Source: Shinella zoogloeoides (GTDB lineage: Bacteria; Pseudomonadota; Alphaproteobacteria; Rhizobiales; Rhizobiaceae). Taken from it: DNA of 64,000 nt. Below, piece after piece: positions 51,786 through 60,866 of this stretch; within the stretch, counting starts at the first letter, position 1; each line of letters opens with the position of its first letter. Location of the stretch: contig NZ_CP131131.1 of NCBI RefSeq assembly GCF_033705735.1, forward strand, positions 1,302,001 through 1,366,000, written 5' to 3'. The translations under genes and the position numbers were made by a program. A model generated the notes under the pieces. That model was not told where the DNA came from. It saw nothing but the letters and a program-made list of their open reading frames with translations, and made no database searches.

Positions 51786-53846
51786 ATGGCCGCAACCCAC
51801 GCCTCGCCCGCAGCCGCTACCGCCAGCAAGGACCCGCTGCTCCAGCCGCTGCGCATCAAGGGGCTCACCCTGCGCAACCGCATCATGAGCACCAGCCACG
51901 CGTCCTTCCTCGACGATGGCGGAATGCCGATGGAGCGCTACCAGCGCTACCATGAGGAAAAGGCCAAGGGCGGGCTTGCGCTGACCAGCTTCGGCGGCTC
52001 CTCGATGGTGGACGTGGATTCGAGCTGGGGCAATGGCGGCCAGCTCAACCTCGCGACGGATGCCGTAATCCCCCACCTCCAGGCGTTCTCGCAGCGCATC
52101 CACGCACATGGCGCCGCGCTGATGTGCCAGATCTCGCATCTCGGCCGCCGGGCGGATGCCACCACCCTCAACTGGCTGCCGGCGCTCGCCCCCTCCCGCT
52201 CGCGCGAGACGCAGCACCGGGCATTCTCGCGAGAAATGGACGAGCATGACATCCGGCGGATCGTCAAGGCCTATGGCGCGGCCGCCGAGCGATGCCGCGA
52301 GAGCGGCCTCGACGGCGTCGAGACGCTGACCGGCGGTCACCTCATCGGCCAGTTCTTTTCCCCGCGCACCAATTTCCGCTCCGACCGCTTCGGCGGCTCG
52401 GTGGAGAACCGCGTGCGCTTCGGCCTCATGGTCCACGAGGAGATCCGGCGCCGGCTCGGCGACGAGATGATCGTCAGCATGCGCTTCGTCATAGACGAGG
52501 CCAGCGAGGACGGCCTCAGCTTCGAAGACTGTCTGGAGATCGCGGCGATCTTCGAGCGCGAGGGACTGGTGGACGTCTTCAACTGCATCTTCGGCCGGAT
52601 GGATACCGTCATCGCGCTCGCCGAGCACAACATGCCGGGCATGTCCCAGCCGCTGGCGCCGTTCCTGTCGCGGGTCGGCGCGTTCCGCCGGCATACGAAT
52701 CTGCCGGTTTTCCACGCCGCGCGCATCACGGATATCGCCACCGCGCGCCACGCGATCCGCGACGGCCTGCTCGACATGGTGGCGATGACCCGCGCGCACA
52801 TGGCCGATCCCCAGATCGTCAACAAGATCATGCGCGGCGAGGAGGACCGGATACGGCCCTGCGTCGGCGCGTCCTATTGCATGCACAAGAAGGTGAACTG
52901 CATCCACAATCCCGCCTCCGGGCGGGAGACCACGATGCCGCAGATCATCGCTCCCGCCGCGCGAAAGCGCCGGGTGGTGGTCGTCGGCGGCGGGCCGGCG
53001 GGGCTGGAGGCGGCGCGCGTCTCGGCCGAGCGCGGCCATGAGGTCCTGCTGTTCGAGGCCGGAAGCCAGCCGGGCGGGCAACTGCTTCTCGCCTGCCGCG
53101 CCCGCCAGCGCCGCGACCTGATCGGCATCATCGACTGGCGGACCGCCGAACTCGCCCGGCTCGGCGTGGAGATGCGCTGCGACACCTATGCGACCGCGGA
53201 GGACGTGCTCGCCGAAAACCCCGATGTCGTCATTGTCGCGACGGGCGGCCTGCCGGATGTCGACTGGCTCGACGGCGCGGAGCATTGCCAGACCGTCTGG
53301 GACGTCCTCAGCGCGACGACCGAGCGCTCGAGCGACATCATCGTCTATGACGGAACCGGCCGGCACGAGGGAATTTCCACGACGCTGCACCTGAAGGAAC
53401 AGGGCTGCAACGTGCATCTCGTGACCATCGACGACAGCCTGGCGCAGGAGGTCGAATATTCGACGCGCGCCGTCTATCGCAAGCAGTTCCACGAGAGCGG
53501 TATCACCGCGACGATGGATCATCACCTCGTCAGGGTGAGCCGCAACGGCGCCAACGCGCTGACCGCCACCTTCCGCCACGAACTGACGGGCGATCTTCTC
53601 GACATGACCGCCTCGCAGGTGGTCGTCGAGCGGGGCACCATGCCGCTCGACGAGGTGTTCCACGACCTCAAGGATCGATCGGTCAACGAAGGCGTGACGG
53701 ACCTCGAAGCATTGCTCGCCGGCACGCCGCAGCCGCGGCAGGGCGGCGCCGGCACCTTCGAACTGCACCGGATCGGCGACGCCGTCGCCAGCCGGAACGT
53801 CCATGCCTCGATCTACGACGCGATGCGTCTCTGCATGGTGCTGTGA
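51786..53846 (+). CDS. NADH:flavin oxidoreductase with C-terminal NAD(P)/FAD domains (TMADH/DgcA-like demethylase)
   Basis: 686 residues starting at MAATHASP (51786). Residues 20-345 are an old-yellow-enzyme FMN barrel (NRIMSTSHAS, TGGHLIGQFFSPRTN, RFGGSVENRVRF), 355-380 a cysteine cluster, and 395-640 a GGGPAGLEAA FAD/NAD domain. This is the trimethylamine/dimethylamine dehydrogenase layout, used for N-demethylation of betaine-like compounds. Canonical four-Cys binding is altered: Cys359, Ala362, Cys365 and Cys372 with a shortened gap. I recall CVGA.YC in DgcA-type relatives, so the Ala may be a family trait. The stop overlaps the next gene by a TGATG. Confidence 0.87.
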   Translation: MAATHASPAAATASKDPLLQPLRIKGLTLRNRIMSTSHASFLDDGGMPMERYQRYHEEKAKGGLALTSFGGSSMVDVDSSWGNGGQLNLATDAVIPHLQAFSQRIHAHGAALMCQISHLGRRADATTLNWLPALAPSRSRETQHRAFSREMDEHDIRRIVKAYGAAAERCRESGLDGVETLTGGHLIGQFFSPRTNFRSDRFGGSVENRVRFGLMVHEEIRRRLGDEMIVSMRFVIDEASEDGLSFEDCLEIAAIFEREGLVDVFNCIFGRMDTVIALAEHNMPGMSQPLAPFLSRVGAFRRHTNLPVFHAARITDIATARHAIRDGLLDMVAMTRAHMADPQIVNKIMRGEEDRIRPCVGASYCMHKKVNCIHNPASGRETTMPQIIAPAARKRRVVVVGGGPAGLEAARVSAERGHEVLLFEAGSQPGGQLLLACRARQRRDLIGIIDWRTAELARLGVEMRCDTYATAEDVLAENPDVVIVATGGLPDVDWLDGAEHCQTVWDVLSATTERSSDIIVYDGTGRHEGISTTLHLKEQGCNVHLVTIDDSLAQEVEYSTRAVYRKQFHESGITATMDHHLVRVSRNGANALTATFRHELTGDLLDMTASQVVVERGTMPLDEVFHDLKDRSVNEGVTDLEALLAGTPQPRQGGAGTFELHRIGDAVASRNVHASIYDAMRLCMVL

Positions 53847-53868
53847 TGGGGCATGGTGCTGTGATGGG
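53833..53868 (+). repeat. 18-bp perfect tandem duplication across a gene junction
   Basis: GCATGGTGCTGTGATGGG occurs twice in a row (53833-53850 and 53851-53868). It contains the upstream stop TGA and the downstream ATG, so the duplication creates two candidate starts for the FAD oxidase (53846 and 53864). Confidence 0.95.
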
Positions 53869-55399
53869 CGAGCCGCAAACCGTGCCGTTCGACGTCGCGG
53901 TCATCGGCGGCGGCATCACCGGGGCGAGCGCCGTAAACCATCTCGCCGCCGCGGGCTTCTCCACGGTCCTGCTCGAACGCGCGGATTTCGCCGGGGGAAC
54001 GTCGAGCCGTTCCAGCCGGCTCCAGCATTGCGGGCTGACCTATTTCTCTCCGGGACGGTCGATCTGGAATTTCCTGCGAAACCCCCGCATGGCCATCGAG
54101 CATATGGAGCTGGCGCGGCGCGCGATGCGCGACCGCTCCGGCTTCGTCAGGGCAACGCCCGCGCGGGCGAGGGCGATCGGCTTCTACATGCCGCTCTACC
54201 TACGCGAGGGCATTCCGCTCTGGAAGGCCCGTCTCGGCTTTGCCCTGCTGCGCGCGCTCGATCCCGGCGGGGTACCGCTCGATTTCAAGCCGATGTCGGC
54301 GCGGGAGATCGCGGCGATGCCGGCGCTTTCGCATCTGCGCGACCGGCAGGACCTTTCCGGCGTCATCCGCTTCACCGAATACCAGTTCGACTGGCCCGAG
54401 CGCATATGCGTCGATACCGTGCTGAATGCCCGCGACCTTGGCGCCGTCACCCGCAACTATACCGAGGTCACGTCCGTTCGCCGTCAGCCGGACGGCCGCT
54501 GGCGGCTGGAACTCCTGGACAGGCGCACGCAGGCCCGCGAGACGCTGGAGGCGCGCGCCGTCGTCAACGCCGCCGGAGCCTGGGTCGATGCCATCGCCGC
54601 GGCCTCTGGCCTGCCGGTGCCGAAAATCAACCAGGGCCTCAAGGGAACGAATGTCGTGGTCCGCCTGCCGCCGGAATTCCGCGGCATCGCCATCGAGACG
54701 GCATTGCCGAACGGCGATCCCTTCTATGTCATTCCCTGGCGGGACCTCCACTATTTCGGCCCGCGCGACGAGCCGCACGAGCCCGAAGCCGCCGGCTTCA
54801 GGGCCGATGAGGCGACCATCCGGGGGCTCCTCGAGGATTTCAACTCGGTCTTCCCGGATATCACGCTGAGCCGCAAGGACGTGCTCTACAGCTGGGCCGG
54901 GGTGCGCCCGCGCACGGCCCGCGCCGGCTACCCGGACGGCTGCGAGGCGGTGCTGCTGCACGACATGGCGCAGCACGGCGCGCCCGGTTATTTCGTCTAT
55001 ACCGGCGGGCTCATCATGACGCACCGCCATGCCGGCGCGAGCATCGCGAAGGCGCTCTCCGGCCGGATGGCGCCGAGCGGCCCCGCGCGGGCGATCTCCC
55101 ATGCCGCCCGGCAGTTCCCGCAGGCGGCCGGCGCCGGCATCTCCACAGGCGGAGAGGCGATCCCTCTGGATCACCTGCGGTTCTCCGCCGCGCACGAACA
55201 GGTCGTCAATCTCGACGACCTGATGTTCCGCCGCTTTCCCATCGGCTGGTCGGAGGGCATGGGGCTCGACGTTGCCGAGGCGGTGGCCGAGGGCGTCAGC
55301 GACGTCATGGGCTGGTCGCCCGCAGAGGTCGGCGCGCAGGTCCGGCGCTACCGCGCGCAGGTCGCGCAAGATTTCGGAGTGGGGGAGCCATGCGCCTAG
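53846..55399 (+). CDS. FAD-dependent oxidoreductase, GlpD/DAO family
   Basis: 517 residues from the ATG at 53846, or 511 from the copy at 53864 created by an 18-bp tandem repeat. Rossmann FAD motif VIGGGITGAS near residue 19 and SSRSSRLQHCGL, the glycerol-3-phosphate dehydrogenase-like covalent/contact segment. GlpD's usual HGGLRY is HCGLTY here. Members oxidise glycerol 3-phosphate or amino compounds. Given its neighbours, oxidation of a C-N or C-OH bond of the imported substrate is more likely than glycerol use. Stop overlaps the next gene. Confidence 0.85.
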   Translation: MGHGAVMGEPQTVPFDVAVIGGGITGASAVNHLAAAGFSTVLLERADFAGGTSSRSSRLQHCGLTYFSPGRSIWNFLRNPRMAIEHMELARRAMRDRSGFVRATPARARAIGFYMPLYLREGIPLWKARLGFALLRALDPGGVPLDFKPMSAREIAAMPALSHLRDRQDLSGVIRFTEYQFDWPERICVDTVLNARDLGAVTRNYTEVTSVRRQPDGRWRLELLDRRTQARETLEARAVVNAAGAWVDAIAAASGLPVPKINQGLKGTNVVVRLPPEFRGIAIETALPNGDPFYVIPWRDLHYFGPRDEPHEPEAAGFRADEATIRGLLEDFNSVFPDITLSRKDVLYSWAGVRPRTARAGYPDGCEAVLLHDMAQHGAPGYFVYTGGLIMTHRHAGASIAKALSGRMAPSGPARAISHAARQFPQAAGAGISTGGEAIPLDHLRFSAAHEQVVNLDDLMFRRFPIGWSEGMGLDVAEAVAEGVSDVMGWSPAEVGAQVRRYRAQVAQDFGVGEPCA

Positions 55400-56349
55400 T
55401 CGACGGTCACGACGTTCATCGCCTTCTCGATTATCCGGCGCTCGTCGCGGCGCTTCGCAAGGCCCATCTCGGCGCCATGCCCGATGCCGGCGAGCTCTAT
55501 ATGGGCGAGCCCGGCGCGCCGGACGGCGGCCGCGGGCTCATCATGCTGCCGGCCTGGAGCCGCGGGGAGATGCTGGGGGCCAAGCTCGTCAGCATCTTCC
55601 CCGGCAATCCGCAGGCGACGCCGCCGCATCCCGCCAACCAGGGCCTCTATGTCGCCTTCGACGGCGTGACCGGCGCGCCGGCCCTGGTCGCCGACGGAAC
55701 CGCGCTGACGCTGCGCAAGACCGCCGCCGATTCCGCCCTCGGGGTGGACCTCCTCGCAGGGCCGGACGCCGCCACGCTGCTCGTCTTCGGCGCGGGCGCG
55801 CTCGTTCCCCATGTCGTCGAAGCCATCGTCAGCGTGCGACCGGCGATCCGGCATGTCTGGATCTGGAACCGCACCGCCGACAAGGCCCGGCAGGTCGCGG
55901 CCGGCATGCGCATGGACGGCGTGCGGATAGAGGCCGTGGACGATCCCGACGCCGTCCTGCCGCTGGCCGACATCGTCTCGAGCGCCACCATGGCAACGAC
56001 GCCGCTCGTCAAGGGCGCGCTCCTGAAGGAGGGATGCCATGTCGACCTCATCGGCGGCTGGCGGCCCGACATGCGCGAATCCGACGACGACGTCATTCGC
56101 CGCGCCACGCTCTTTGCCGATACGCGCGATCTCTGCCGCGATTGCGGCGACTTCCTCCAGCCGGTCGAAAAGGGCCTGATGACCTGGGCGAGCATCCGGG
56201 CGGACCTGTTCGACCTGTGCCGCGGCTCGGAAGAGGGGAGGCGGTCCGCCGGCGAGATCACGCTGTTCAAGAATGCGGGCGGCGCCCATCTCGACCTCTT
56301 CACCGCGCAGGAACTCCTGCGTAGGGTGCGGTCGGAAACCGAATATTGA
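55390..56349 (+). CDS. Ornithine cyclodeaminase/mu-crystallin family dehydrogenase
   Basis: 319 residues starting inside the end of the FAD oxidase. Rossmann motif VFGAGALVPHVVEAI near residue 135; GLIMLPAWSRGEMLGAKLVSIFPGN (in parts) is the family N-terminal catalytic patch. Relatives make proline from ornithine, reduce ketimines, or form N-substituted amino acids. With the oxidase upstream it may reduce or hydrolyse an imine. Distinct from eutC at 12196. Confidence 0.85.
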   Translation: MRLVDGHDVHRLLDYPALVAALRKAHLGAMPDAGELYMGEPGAPDGGRGLIMLPAWSRGEMLGAKLVSIFPGNPQATPPHPANQGLYVAFDGVTGAPALVADGTALTLRKTAADSALGVDLLAGPDAATLLVFGAGALVPHVVEAIVSVRPAIRHVWIWNRTADKARQVAAGMRMDGVRIEAVDDPDAVLPLADIVSSATMATTPLVKGALLKEGCHVDLIGGWRPDMRESDDDVIRRATLFADTRDLCRDCGDFLQPVEKGLMTWASIRADLFDLCRGSEEGRRSAGEITLFKNAGGAHLDLFTAQELLRRVRSETEY

Positions 56350-56371
56350 TGCCACACGAAGGACGAAGGCC

Positions 56372-57802
56372 ATGATCGACAGGACGGATTTCTACATCGA
56401 CGGCAAATGGGTCGCGCCCGAGGCGGCAAGGCCGCTGCCGGTGATCAACCCCGCGACGGAGGAAGCCTATGCCACGATCTCGGCCGGCTCCGCCGCCGAT
56501 ATCGACAAGGCGGTGGCGGCGGCCCGCAAGGCTTTCGAGACCTGGAGCCGCACGACGCGGGAGGAGCGCCTTGCCGCGATCGAGAGGATCGTCTCGATCT
56601 ACCGGGCGCGCAGCGAGGAAATGGCCGAGACCATCTCGAAGGAGATGGGCGCCCCGATCCGGCTGGCGCGCGACGCGCAGGCGGCCGCCGGCCTCTTCCA
56701 CATGGAGGCGTTCGTCAGGACGCTGCGGTCCTTCGCCTTCGAGCATCCGCTCGACGAGGCGAACCCGCAGGAAAGGATCGTCTACGAGCCCATCGGCGTC
56801 TGCGGGCTGATCACGCCCTGGAACTGGCCGATGAACCAGATCGCCCTGAAGGTGATCCCGGCGATCGCCGCCGGCTGCACCGTCATCCTGAAGCCGTCCG
56901 AGATCGCCCCGATGTCGGCGATGCTGTTCGCGCAGATCGTCGACGAGGCGGGGCTGCCGGCCGGCGTCTTCAACCTCGTGAACGGCGAGGGCCATGTCGT
57001 CGGCGAGGCGCTTTCCGCCCATCCCGACGTGGACATGATGTCGTTCACCGGTTCGACGCGCGCCGGCATGGCCGTGTCGCGGGCAGCGGCGGCGAACATC
57101 AAGCGGGTCTCGCTGGAGCTCGGCGGCAAGTCCCCCAACCTCGTCTTCGCCGATGCCGACCTCGAGGACGCCATCGGCCGCGGCCTTGCCCATTGCTTCC
57201 AGAACACCGGCCAGTCCTGCAACGCGCCGACGCGCATGCTCGTGGAGCGGCCGGTCTATGACGAGGCGGTGAGGCTCGCGGCCGGGATCGCCGAAGGCTA
57301 TGCCGTCGACGATCCCGCGAAGGACGGCAGCCATATCGGCCCGCTCGTCTCCGAGGCGCAGTTCCACAAGGTGCAGACGCTGATCGAGGCCGGCATCGCC
57401 GAGGGCGCGAGGCTCGTGGCCGGCGGGCTCGGCCGGCCGGAGGGGCTGGAGCGCGGCTATTTCGTCCGCCCGACGGTCTTCGCCGACGTCCATAACGGGA
57501 TGACGATCGCCCAGGAGGAGATTTTCGGGCCGGTGCTGGTCATGATCCCCTTCGACAGCGAGGACGAGGCCATCGGCATCGCCAACGACACGCCCTATGG
57601 CCTGTCCGGCTACGTCCAGACCGGTGACCCGGAAAAGGCCCGGCGCGTCGCCCGCCGCATCCGCGCCGGCATGGTGCAGATCAACGGCCGGAGCCGCCCC
57701 GCCGGAAGCCCCTTCGGCGGCTTCAAGCAGTCCGGCAATGGCCGGGAAGGCGGCAAATGGGGGCTGGAGGACTTCCTGGAGGTCAAGGCGATCAGCGGCT
57801 AG
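56372..57802 (+). CDS. Aldehyde dehydrogenase (NAD-dependent, betaine/amino-aldehyde type)
   Basis: 476 residues starting at MIDRTDFYIDG (56372); the track frame from 56273 adds an overlapping part of the previous gene. Glu249 (SLELGGKSP) and Cys283 (NTGQSCNAP) are present, with KPSE at 174-177 and SFTGSTRAG. Last gene of the TetR-led operon. It would oxidise the aldehyde made by the transaminase or by demethylation. GAAGG precedes the ATG. Confidence 0.9.
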   Translation: MIDRTDFYIDGKWVAPEAARPLPVINPATEEAYATISAGSAADIDKAVAAARKAFETWSRTTREERLAAIERIVSIYRARSEEMAETISKEMGAPIRLARDAQAAAGLFHMEAFVRTLRSFAFEHPLDEANPQERIVYEPIGVCGLITPWNWPMNQIALKVIPAIAAGCTVILKPSEIAPMSAMLFAQIVDEAGLPAGVFNLVNGEGHVVGEALSAHPDVDMMSFTGSTRAGMAVSRAAAANIKRVSLELGGKSPNLVFADADLEDAIGRGLAHCFQNTGQSCNAPTRMLVERPVYDEAVRLAAGIAEGYAVDDPAKDGSHIGPLVSEAQFHKVQTLIEAGIAEGARLVAGGLGRPEGLERGYFVRPTVFADVHNGMTIAQEEIFGPVLVMIPFDSEDEAIGIANDTPYGLSGYVQTGDPEKARRVARRIRAGMVQINGRSRPAGSPFGGFKQSGNGREGGKWGLEDFLEVKAISG

Positions 57803-57851
57803 CGCCCGTCCGGAATCAGTGAATCGATTGCGATCGCCTATCTTGGAGGCT

Positions 57852-57873
57852 GCGGGCGAAGGGTATCGCCCGC
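57852..57873. terminator. Hairpin between the aldehyde dehydrogenase and the TauB-like ATPase gene
   Basis: GCGGGCGA / TCGCCCGC, perfect 8-bp stem with a 6-base loop, in the convergent gap after 57802. No clear T-run. Confidence 0.45.
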
Positions 57874-58002
57874 TTGCCCCTCTTGCCTATCTGAGCGTGA
57901 CCCGCCGAAGCCTGACGATCGAATGATATATCACTCGTTTGAAAATGCGGGTGGATCACGCCCCAATGGCAAAGATGGTCAAAGGCAGGGAACAACCAAC
58001 GA

Positions 58003-58776
58003 TCAAGCTGCCCGCTTCGCCATCGCAAACAGCAATTTTCGCAACCGATGGCGCAGATGCGTGAAATCCTCGCGCTCGGTCTGCTCGATGCTGCGCGGGT
58101 GTGGAATATCCACGTCGATGATCTCCGCGATCCGTCCCGGATGCGGCGAGAAGACGACGATGCGGTCGGCAAGCAGCATCGCCTCGTCGATATCGTGCGT
58201 CACGAAGACCACGGTCTTCCTGTCCTCGGCGCACAGGTCGAGAAGCAGCGTCTGCATCTCCACCCGCGTCAGGGCGTCGAGCGCCCCGAAGGGCTCATCC
58301 ATCAGGAGGATGCGCGGATCGACCGCAAGGGCCCTTGCGATCGCGACACGCTGCTGCATGCCGCCCGACAGTTGCGAGGGATAGGATCCGGCGAACTTGC
58401 CGAGCGATACCTTCTCGAGCATCGTCGCCACCTTCTCGTCCCGCCGCGCCTTGCCTGCCTTCGCAAGATCGAGGCCGAAGCCGATATTCTCCGCGACGCT
58501 CAGCCAGGGAAAGGACGTATAGGACTGGAACACCATGCCGACGGACGGATCGCGCCCCTCGACCGGCCGCCCGCCGACGCTGATGCCCCCTTCGCTCACC
58601 GCGCTGAGGCCGGCGATCATGCGCAGGAGCGTAGACTTGCCGCAGCCGGAAGGGCCGAGGAAGACGACGAATTCGCCGTCCCGGATCGTCAGGGAGACCT
58701 TTTCGAGGGCGGTGACCATGGTCGCGCCCTCCCCGAAGGTCTTGGTGACCTGATGGATGTCGATGGCATTCGGCAT
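58003..58776 (-). CDS. ABC ATPase, TauB/SsuB family
   Basis: 257 residues starting at MPNAIDIHQV (58776); the upstream frame to 59709 overlaps the permease and is rejected. GPSGCGKST, LSGGMQQRVAIARAL, ILLMDEPFGALD and VTHDIDEA are all present. This family drives import of sulfonates, taurine, nitrate or thiamin precursors. It follows the permease after 8 bp and is the last gene of the transporter set SBP-permease-ATPase. Confidence 0.9.
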   Translation of the reverse strand: MPNAIDIHQVTKTFGEGATMVTALEKVSLTIRDGEFVVFLGPSGCGKSTLLRMIAGLSAVSEGGISVGGRPVEGRDPSVGMVFQSYTSFPWLSVAENIGFGLDLAKAGKARRDEKVATMLEKVSLGKFAGSYPSQLSGGMQQRVAIARALAVDPRILLMDEPFGALDALTRVEMQTLLLDLCAEDRKTVVFVTHDIDEAMLLADRIVVFSPHPGRIAEIIDVDIPHPRSIEQTEREDFTHLRHRLRKLLFAMAKRAA

Positions 58777-58784
58777 GTCGGACC

Positions 58785-59651
58785 TCAGCTTCTTGCGCGC
58801 TGCAGATAGGGGAAGAGATAGCGGGCGCCCAGATTGAACAGCAGGTCGCTGATCAGGCCGATGCAGCCGATCGACAGGATGCCGACGAAGATCGTGGCGG
58901 TATCCATGAAGCGGGAGGCATTGAGGATGACATAGCCGACGCCGCTGGAGGCCGCGACGATTTCCGCGATCACGATATAGGTCCAGGCCCAGCCGAGCAC
59001 GATCCTGAGATCGTTGAAGATCGACGGCTTGGCGGCCGGCAGGATCACCTTGAAGATGAGCTGGCCGGGCTTCGCGCCGAGCATGATCGCCGCCTCGATG
59101 AGCGCGATGGGAACAGACAGCGTGCTGACCATGACCATCAGGCAGAGGGTGAAGAAGGTGCCGACGAAGATCACCGAGAACTTCTGCGTGTCGTCGATCC
59201 CGAGCCAGAGCACGAGGAGCGGGATGAAGGCGGTGGCGGGCATGTAGCGCGTGAACGCCAGGCACGGCTCCAGCAGCGAACGGAAGAACTGCACCGAGCC
59301 CATCAGCAGGCCGAGCGGAACCGCGATGGCGGCGGCCAGGCAAAAGCCGACGAGCACGCGGTATATGCTGACGGCGATGTCCCACAGGAAGCCGTTGTGG
59401 ACATACATTGTCCATGCGGTCGCAACGACCTGCATCGGCTGCGGCAGGAAGAAATCGCTCACCAACCCCGTGCCGGATATGAGCGCCCATGCCGCCAGGA
59501 TCAGAAGGAAGAAGGCGACGGAGAGGCTTGTCGTCGTCCGGGCCGCAAGCGGCTTGCGGATGGCGAAATATCTCTGCCGCTTCGGCCGGGCGGCGGCGGT
59601 CCGGGCTGCTGCGAGCCCGGCCGCCGGTGCGGTATCGTTGAGCGCGTTCAT
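58785..59651 (-). CDS. ABC permease, TauC/SsuC family
   Basis: 288 residues from MNALNDT (59651), which has GAGGCGC-type purines upstream; a GTG five codons earlier overlaps the SBP stop and is the alternative. About six spans and the SsuC-type coupling loop EAAIMLGAKPGQLIFKVILPAAKP (in parts, about 200-225). It forms the membrane channel for the TauA-type binding protein. Confidence 0.88.
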   Translation of the reverse strand: MNALNDTAPAAGLAAARTAAARPKRQRYFAIRKPLAARTTTSLSVAFFLLILAAWALISGTGLVSDFFLPQPMQVVATAWTMYVHNGFLWDIAVSIYRVLVGFCLAAAIAVPLGLLMGSVQFFRSLLEPCLAFTRYMPATAFIPLLVLWLGIDDTQKFSVIFVGTFFTLCLMVMVSTLSVPIALIEAAIMLGAKPGQLIFKVILPAAKPSIFNDLRIVLGWAWTYIVIAEIVAASSGVGYVILNASRFMDTATIFVGILSIGCIGLISDLLFNLGARYLFPYLQRARS

Positions 59652-59662
59652 GCCCTTGCGCC

Positions 59663-60637
59663 TCACTGCCCGAGCGCCGCGTCGAGCGGGCCGACGTCGA
59701 CGACGCCACTTGCGGCGAAATCGTCCTTCAGGAGGCCGGCCTGCTTGTAGAAGGCGATGCCGCGCTCGGTGACGTCGACCACCTGCCCTGCCTTGGCCGC
59801 AGAACCGATATAGTCCCGGTTCTTCTCCCGGGAGACGAATTCGAGCCCGGCCAGCGAGGCGTTGAATTCATCGGCGCCGATGCCGAGCGCCTTCGCCATC
59901 ACGGCATTCGCCTCGTCGGGAGACGACTTCCAGTAGTCGTAGGCTTCGAAATAAGCCTTGATGAAGTTCTTGATGTCGTCCGGCCGCTCCTTGATCACAT
60001 CCGAACGGAAGGCCACGGTATCGACGATCAGGCCCGGCTTGTCGGCCGTGCTGGCGAGAATATGGCCGCCTCGTTCCTTGGCCTTCGACAGCCACGGATC
60101 CCAGGTGGCGGCCGCATCCAGCCGGCCGGCCGCGAAGGCCGCGCCGGCATCCCCCGCGCGCATGGACTGGAGGTTTACGTCCTTCGTCGTCATGCCGTTG
60201 TCGGCCAGCATGTTGAGCATGAAGAAATAGGTGCTGGACCCCTCCTCCGCGCCGAGCTTGCGCCCCTTGAGGTCCGCGATGGTCTTCACGTCGCCGGCCG
60301 CGACGATGCCCTCCCCGCCCTTCGAGAAATCGACCGCCAGCACCTGTTTGATGCCGAGCTTGTCCGCATTGTAGAAGATGAACGTGTCGACCGTCGTCGC
60401 CCAGCCGTCGAGGCGGCCGGTTGCGATGGCCGCCGCCGTCGAAGGCTTGTCCTGGACGGTCAGCAGCGAAACGTCGACGCCGTTCTCCTTGAAGAATCCC
60501 TTCTGGTCCGCAAGATGGAGCAGGCCATAGCCCACCCAGGTCGTCATGCCGACATTCAGCGGCTTGGTCTCGGCCGACGCCATCGACGCCGTCAGACATG
60601 AAAATACCAGCATCGTGCTTGCGATGAGCGTGCGCAT
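59663..60637 (-). CDS. ABC substrate-binding protein, NitT/TauT family
   Basis: 324 residues starting at MRTLIASTML (60637), with a Sec signal cleaved near residue 22 (SMASA-ET). The fold is the TauA/SsuA type: LNVGMTTWVGYGLLHLADQKGFFKENG (in parts) and the DKPSTAAAIATGRLDGW cleft. Ligands of this family are sulfonates, aromatic or nitrogen-sulfur compounds. A 229-bp gap separates it from the Cds1-like gene; a promoter there is possible. Together with the neighbours it suggests uptake of a thiazoline- or cysteine-derived solute. Confidence 0.88.
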   Translation of the reverse strand: MRTLIASTMLVFSCLTASMASAETKPLNVGMTTWVGYGLLHLADQKGFFKENGVDVSLLTVQDKPSTAAAIATGRLDGWATTVDTFIFYNADKLGIKQVLAVDFSKGGEGIVAAGDVKTIADLKGRKLGAEEGSSTYFFMLNMLADNGMTTKDVNLQSMRAGDAGAAFAAGRLDAAATWDPWLSKAKERGGHILASTADKPGLIVDTVAFRSDVIKERPDDIKNFIKAYFEAYDYWKSSPDEANAVMAKALGIGADEFNASLAGLEFVSREKNRDYIGSAAKAGQVVDVTERGIAFYKQAGLLKDDFAASGVVDVGPLDAALGQ

Positions 60638-60866
60638 TCGTGATCCCCTTGGCGAGCTTTTGCTTCTGGTTGGAAAGCTGTGTTTCAGCACGAGGATCGG
60701 ACCACAGCCCGGCGCGAACTTTAAGCGAATGTTCGTCATCGATTTATGCACGATGTCGTTTAATCCGCCGTGCAACGCCGCTCTTCTTCGACATTCGGCA
60801 TGAATGCGAAACGGCCGCCCGGAAACCGGGCAGCCGCTTCGGATTGTCTGGAATAGCCTGCCCCCT
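60638..60866. promoter_or_regulatory. 229-bp gap before the TauA-type gene
   Basis: No gene seen. It lies between the stop of the Cds1-like gene and the start of the binding protein in one orientation and may hold a second promoter for the transporter; GGGG lies about 8 bases before the ATG. No palindrome identified. Confidence 0.4.

Noticed and set aside
51561..53804. 747-codon minus-strand frame
   Set aside because: Shadow of the TMADH-like gene, which has clear FMN and FAD motifs.
57803..58002. Small ORFs in the gap after the aldehyde dehydrogenase
   Set aside because: No ribosome site or family resemblance. The gap is explained by converging genes and a hairpin.
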